Assembly: GCF_011634895.1 (NCBI RefSeq)
Contig: NZ_SIRR01000008.1
Span: forward strand, 682,001-746,000
DNA from: Rheinheimera pleomorphica
Lineage (GTDB): Bacteria; Pseudomonadota; Gammaproteobacteria; Enterobacterales; Alteromonadaceae
Direction of reading: 5' to 3'
Length of the DNA: 64,000 nt
Shown here: piece after piece, positions 62,057 through 64,000 of the stretch
How the letters are laid out: each line of letters opens with the position of its first letter
Position numbering within the stretch: the first letter of the stretch is position 1
Notes under the pieces: model-generated
The model's database searches: none
What the model was told of the DNA's origin: nothing
Seen by the model: the letters and a program-made list of their open reading frames with translations, nothing else
Made by a program: the position numbers and the translations under genes

Positions 62057-62452
62057 TTAGTTGTAATAACCACACGTTTGGCCTGTTCGTGTGCCATTCT
62101 TAAACGAAAGCCCCTGGGTTACCAAGCCAATTTTCGTGCGGCTGGGGATCTCCAGGAGCTGATTTGCTGTTTTCCATGCCTTATTCTCAAAGCATTCGCT
62201 TAAATTATTGTAGATGCAATATGACTCGTACTTTTTGTTGCTCTTGACCGATGGACACGCTGAGCCATATCTGCACAGTTCATCATAGGTGAGCTTTTCT
62301 CGATAGGTCGCAGCCACATCAATACATTTAGAATAACTGAATTGATCCTTGCTTAGTGTTGTCGCGGTCCCGCGCATGCTATCAGACCATGTTGTGCTCG
62401 ACCATGCCATAAGGAAAAGAGATAGAAAAGTGAGAAAATGATACCTTCTCAT
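62057..62452 (-). CDS. Exported Cys-rich hypothetical protein (gene cassette)
   Basis: A 131-residue protein that I do not recognise. It has a signal peptide (MRRYHFLTFLSLFLMAWSST, cleavage near TTWS) and a small exported domain with six cysteines (SKCID, ELCRYGSACP, SYCIYN, ECFEN, TCGYYN) that could form three disulfides. It starts 13 bp after one attC-like site and ends 2 bp before another on the same strand, so it has the exact anatomy of a single-gene integron cassette. It is AT-rich relative to the backbone. Confidence 0.75.
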   Translation of the reverse strand: MRRYHFLTFLSLFLMAWSSTTWSDSMRGTATTLSKDQFSYSKCIDVAATYREKLTYDELCRYGSACPSVKSNKKYESYCIYNNLSECFENKAWKTANQLLEIPSRTKIGLVTQGLSFKNGTRTGQTCGYYN

Positions 62453-62464
62453 GGTTCTCCTAAT

Positions 62465-62527
62465 TCATAACGCCCGCAGCACGCGCGGCTTGGCGCGTCC
62501 GTTGTAGCGCCTTGTTTTGTGTTAATT
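62465..62527 (-). repeat. attC-like integron recombination site 2
   Basis: On the minus strand it runs from AATTAAC (62527-62521) to GTTATGA (62471-62465), 63 bp. The centre has the palindrome ACGCGC ... GCGCGT. It precedes the start codon of the 131-aa cassette gene. Confidence 0.55.
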
Positions 62528-62579
62528 CGTTTCGCAACAACATACTGCAACTTTACTTGTTGGTTTGCGAATATCAACA

Positions 62580-62599
62580 ATTTTTATTTTGTAGCCATT
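62580..62599 (+). repeat. 20-bp direct repeat, copy 2
   Basis: ATTTTTATTTTGTAGCCATT, 19 of 20 positions identical to 60911-60930, directly past the 3' end of the exonuclease fusion gene. Confidence 0.75.
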
Positions 62600-62605
62600 G
62601 ACGCA

Positions 62606-64000
62606 TTATTGTGCCGTACAGCGTTTAGCATTTATCAGCTTTAACAACTCCACCGTTGCCGTGGCGTCTGCCAGGGCGCGGTGGTGGTTGGTCAGTTTAA
62701 TGCCGAACTCGGCGCACAGCTTGCCCAGGCTGTACGATTGCAGCCCCGGGTAGTAGCGGCGCATATTGACTACCGTACACAACTGCGGCATATCAAACGG
62801 CATTTCACAGCGGGCAAACTCAGCGCGGATAAAGCCGTAATCAAACTTGGCGTTATGCGCAACAAAGACCGCGCCTTGTAAAAATGCACTAAGCTGGTTG
62901 GCGATATCAGCAAAAGTGGGCGCGTCGCTTACCATGCTATTACTAATGCCGGTTAAACGGCTGATAAAGGGCGGGATATGCCGTTGTGGGTTGAGCAGCG
63001 TACTAAAGGTGTCCAGCACTTCGCCGCCTTGCACCTTAACCGCACCAATTTCGATAACGCGATCGCTACCCGCTTTGCCGCCGGTGGTCTCGACGTCCAG
63101 CACCACGTAGAGCCGGTTGGGATCGACTATCCACTGCAGTTTTTCAATGCGTGCAGTAAAACCGGCATTTTGCAGCGCTAACAGCCTGGCTAACTGATGG
63201 CGCTGTATTTTATCGCCCGGCGCTTTAACTTCAATAAATTCAATCGCTTCTTCTTTAATCAGCAGTAAATCCGGGTAGCCGCTGCTGTGGCGGGCAAAGT
63301 CTTGCGCCATAGCGCGCAGTATGGGCGCTAAGCTGCTTTTGCCTTCCACTTTGGGGGCGTGTTGCAATAGCGGTAGTAACTGCTGGGCCAAATCGCTATG
63401 CCAGTAAAACAGGCTGTTGGCTTTGCCGTAATGCGCGGTTAAGCCACTAAGCAGCGTTGCGGCAGCGCCGGGGTCAGCCAGCTGGTTTAGCTTGTGCTCT
63501 ATCTCGCTTTTAAATTGCTGATAAAAGCCGCCGCCGGCTAAATTGCGCGGCCTGCGCTCAAAGGGGTTATGCAGCGCGCTGTCATCATGCTCGAACAATT
63601 CATGCCAGAACCACAAGCCAAATAACGCCAGCCAGAGGTTATTCTCGGTGTGAAATGCGGTGTAACCGCGGGCGGCATAGTGCGCGATCAGGCCCTGCTC
63701 GGCTTTGCCCAAATACAGTTCGTCTATCCCCACCAGCGGCGCGTCATGCAGTAACTGCGTAAGCTGCGAGCGCTTGGTTTTGCTGGCGCTAGCGGCAAAT
63801 TTGCGTTGGAAAAAATCGTCAGCAAACAACCACTCTTCATCGCAGCTGGGATCGTCCAGCAGTTGCTGTAAATACTGCCGGCACAGCGCGCTGTCGTCCT
63901 GCTGCCAGTACAGCCTGATCAGCCGCTCACTGGCCGGAAAGCCATTACTGTGCCGATAAAAAGCAATAGCCAGATCGGATAACAAGTACTGTTCGGCCAG
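62606..64000 (-). CDS. VRR-NUC (FAN1-like) and DEDDh exonuclease fusion protein (partial, 5' end outside window)
   Basis: The visible 464 residues hold two nuclease domains. A VRR-NUC domain (about residues 205-275 of the visible part) carries GYPDLLL-x8-FIEVKAPGD, the D...ExK core of FAN1-type structure-specific nucleases. A DnaQ-like 3'-5' exonuclease follows (about 290-455) with all DEDDh residues: VLDVETTG, HNAKFD and HRALADA. The segment before VRR-NUC is helical, as in FAN1 proteins. The frame stays open at the right edge, so the true start lies outside the window. The combination points to DNA crosslink or branch repair with end trimming; this is inference. Confidence 0.85.
   Translation of the reverse strand: MAEQYLLSDLAIAFYRHSNGFPASERLIRLYWQQDDSALCRQYLQQLLDDPSCDEEWLFADDFFQRKFAASASKTKRSQLTQLLHDAPLVGIDELYLGKAEQGLIAHYAARGYTAFHTENNLWLALFGLWFWHELFEHDDSALHNPFERRPRNLAGGGFYQQFKSEIEHKLNQLADPGAAATLLSGLTAHYGKANSLFYWHSDLAQQLLPLLQHAPKVEGKSSLAPILRAMAQDFARHSSGYPDLLLIKEEAIEFIEVKAPGDKIQRHQLARLLALQNAGFTARIEKLQWIVDPNRLYVVLDVETTGGKAGSDRVIEIGAVKVQGGEVLDTFSTLLNPQRHIPPFISRLTGISNSMVSDAPTFADIANQLSAFLQGAVFVAHNAKFDYGFIRAEFARCEMPFDMPQLCTVVNMRRYYPGLQSYSLGKLCAEFGIKLTNHHRALADATATVELLKLINAKRCTAQ

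Noticed and set aside
1-64000. CRISPR array
   Set aside because: No regularly spaced 25-40 bp direct repeats were seen anywhere, and there are no cas genes.

Overview
The window is a chromosomal segment of a gammaproteobacterium. The core gene order (tolC / nudF-yqiB-cpdA-yqiA-parE ... parC-plsC; glnE-ygiF / ygiM ... cca / uppP-folK-folB / plsY / tsaD / rpsU-dnaG-rpoD) is that of Escherichia coli with lineage-specific insertions. Codon use, Gln-rich proteins and the mix of S46 peptidase, HD-GYP protein and GspAB suggest the Rheinheimera / Alishewanella / Arsukibacterium group; this assignment is inference, since no rRNA gene is present.

Layout. (1) 1-8.6 kb, minus strand: plsC (cut by the window edge), parC, a TPR membrane protein, parE, yqiA, cpdA, yqiB, nudF, divergent from tolC. 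(2) 8.7-16.1 kb: tolC, an LpxL-type acyltransferase with a TcpQ-like partner, glnE, ygiF, ygiM. (3) 16.1-23.6 kb, inserted relative to E. coli: an Lrp-type regulator divergent from putA, a degenerate HD-GYP protein, and the gspA/gspB pair. (4) 23.6-32.9 kb: cca, uppP, folK, folB, plsY, tsaD, the rpsU-dnaG-rpoD macromolecular synthesis operon, and tRNA-Ile(CAU). (5) 33-38.5 kb: GAF-PAS protein, S46 dipeptidyl peptidase, DUF502 protein, LysE exporter, SRPBCC protein.

(6) 38.4-49.8 kb is a mosaic accessory/defence region. It holds a YefM-YoeB toxin-antitoxin pair with a visible operator array, a TipA-like MerR regulator, a secreted thioesterase-like hydrolase behind a sigma-54-type promoter, a SRAP protein, a dead second yoeB, an orphan higA with a decapitated higB, an unassigned two-gene operon (PD-(D/E)xK-like nuclease plus two-TM coiled-coil protein), and a Pycsar module (PycTM effector plus pyrimidine cyclase). 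Copies of the 3' end of the SRPBCC gene recur at 39.6 and 47.6 kb, which suggests stepwise accretion of DNA at that gene end. The nuclease/TM operon is the best candidate here for an undescribed system.

(7) 49.8-59.2 kb: a tripartite RND efflux operon divergent from its TetR-type regulator, with three matching operator-like palindromes between them; an EamA transporter; a class C beta-lactamase-fold serine hydrolase with a shortened DUF6265 partner. (8) 59.4-62.6 kb: MAPEG protein, methyltransferase, an MntA nucleotidyltransferase with a HepT toxin that has lost its catalytic end, and two gene cassettes on the minus strand separated by attC-like sites (an integron-cassette remnant without an integrase in view). 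(9) 62.6-64 kb: a VRR-NUC plus DEDDh exonuclease fusion protein, open at the right edge.
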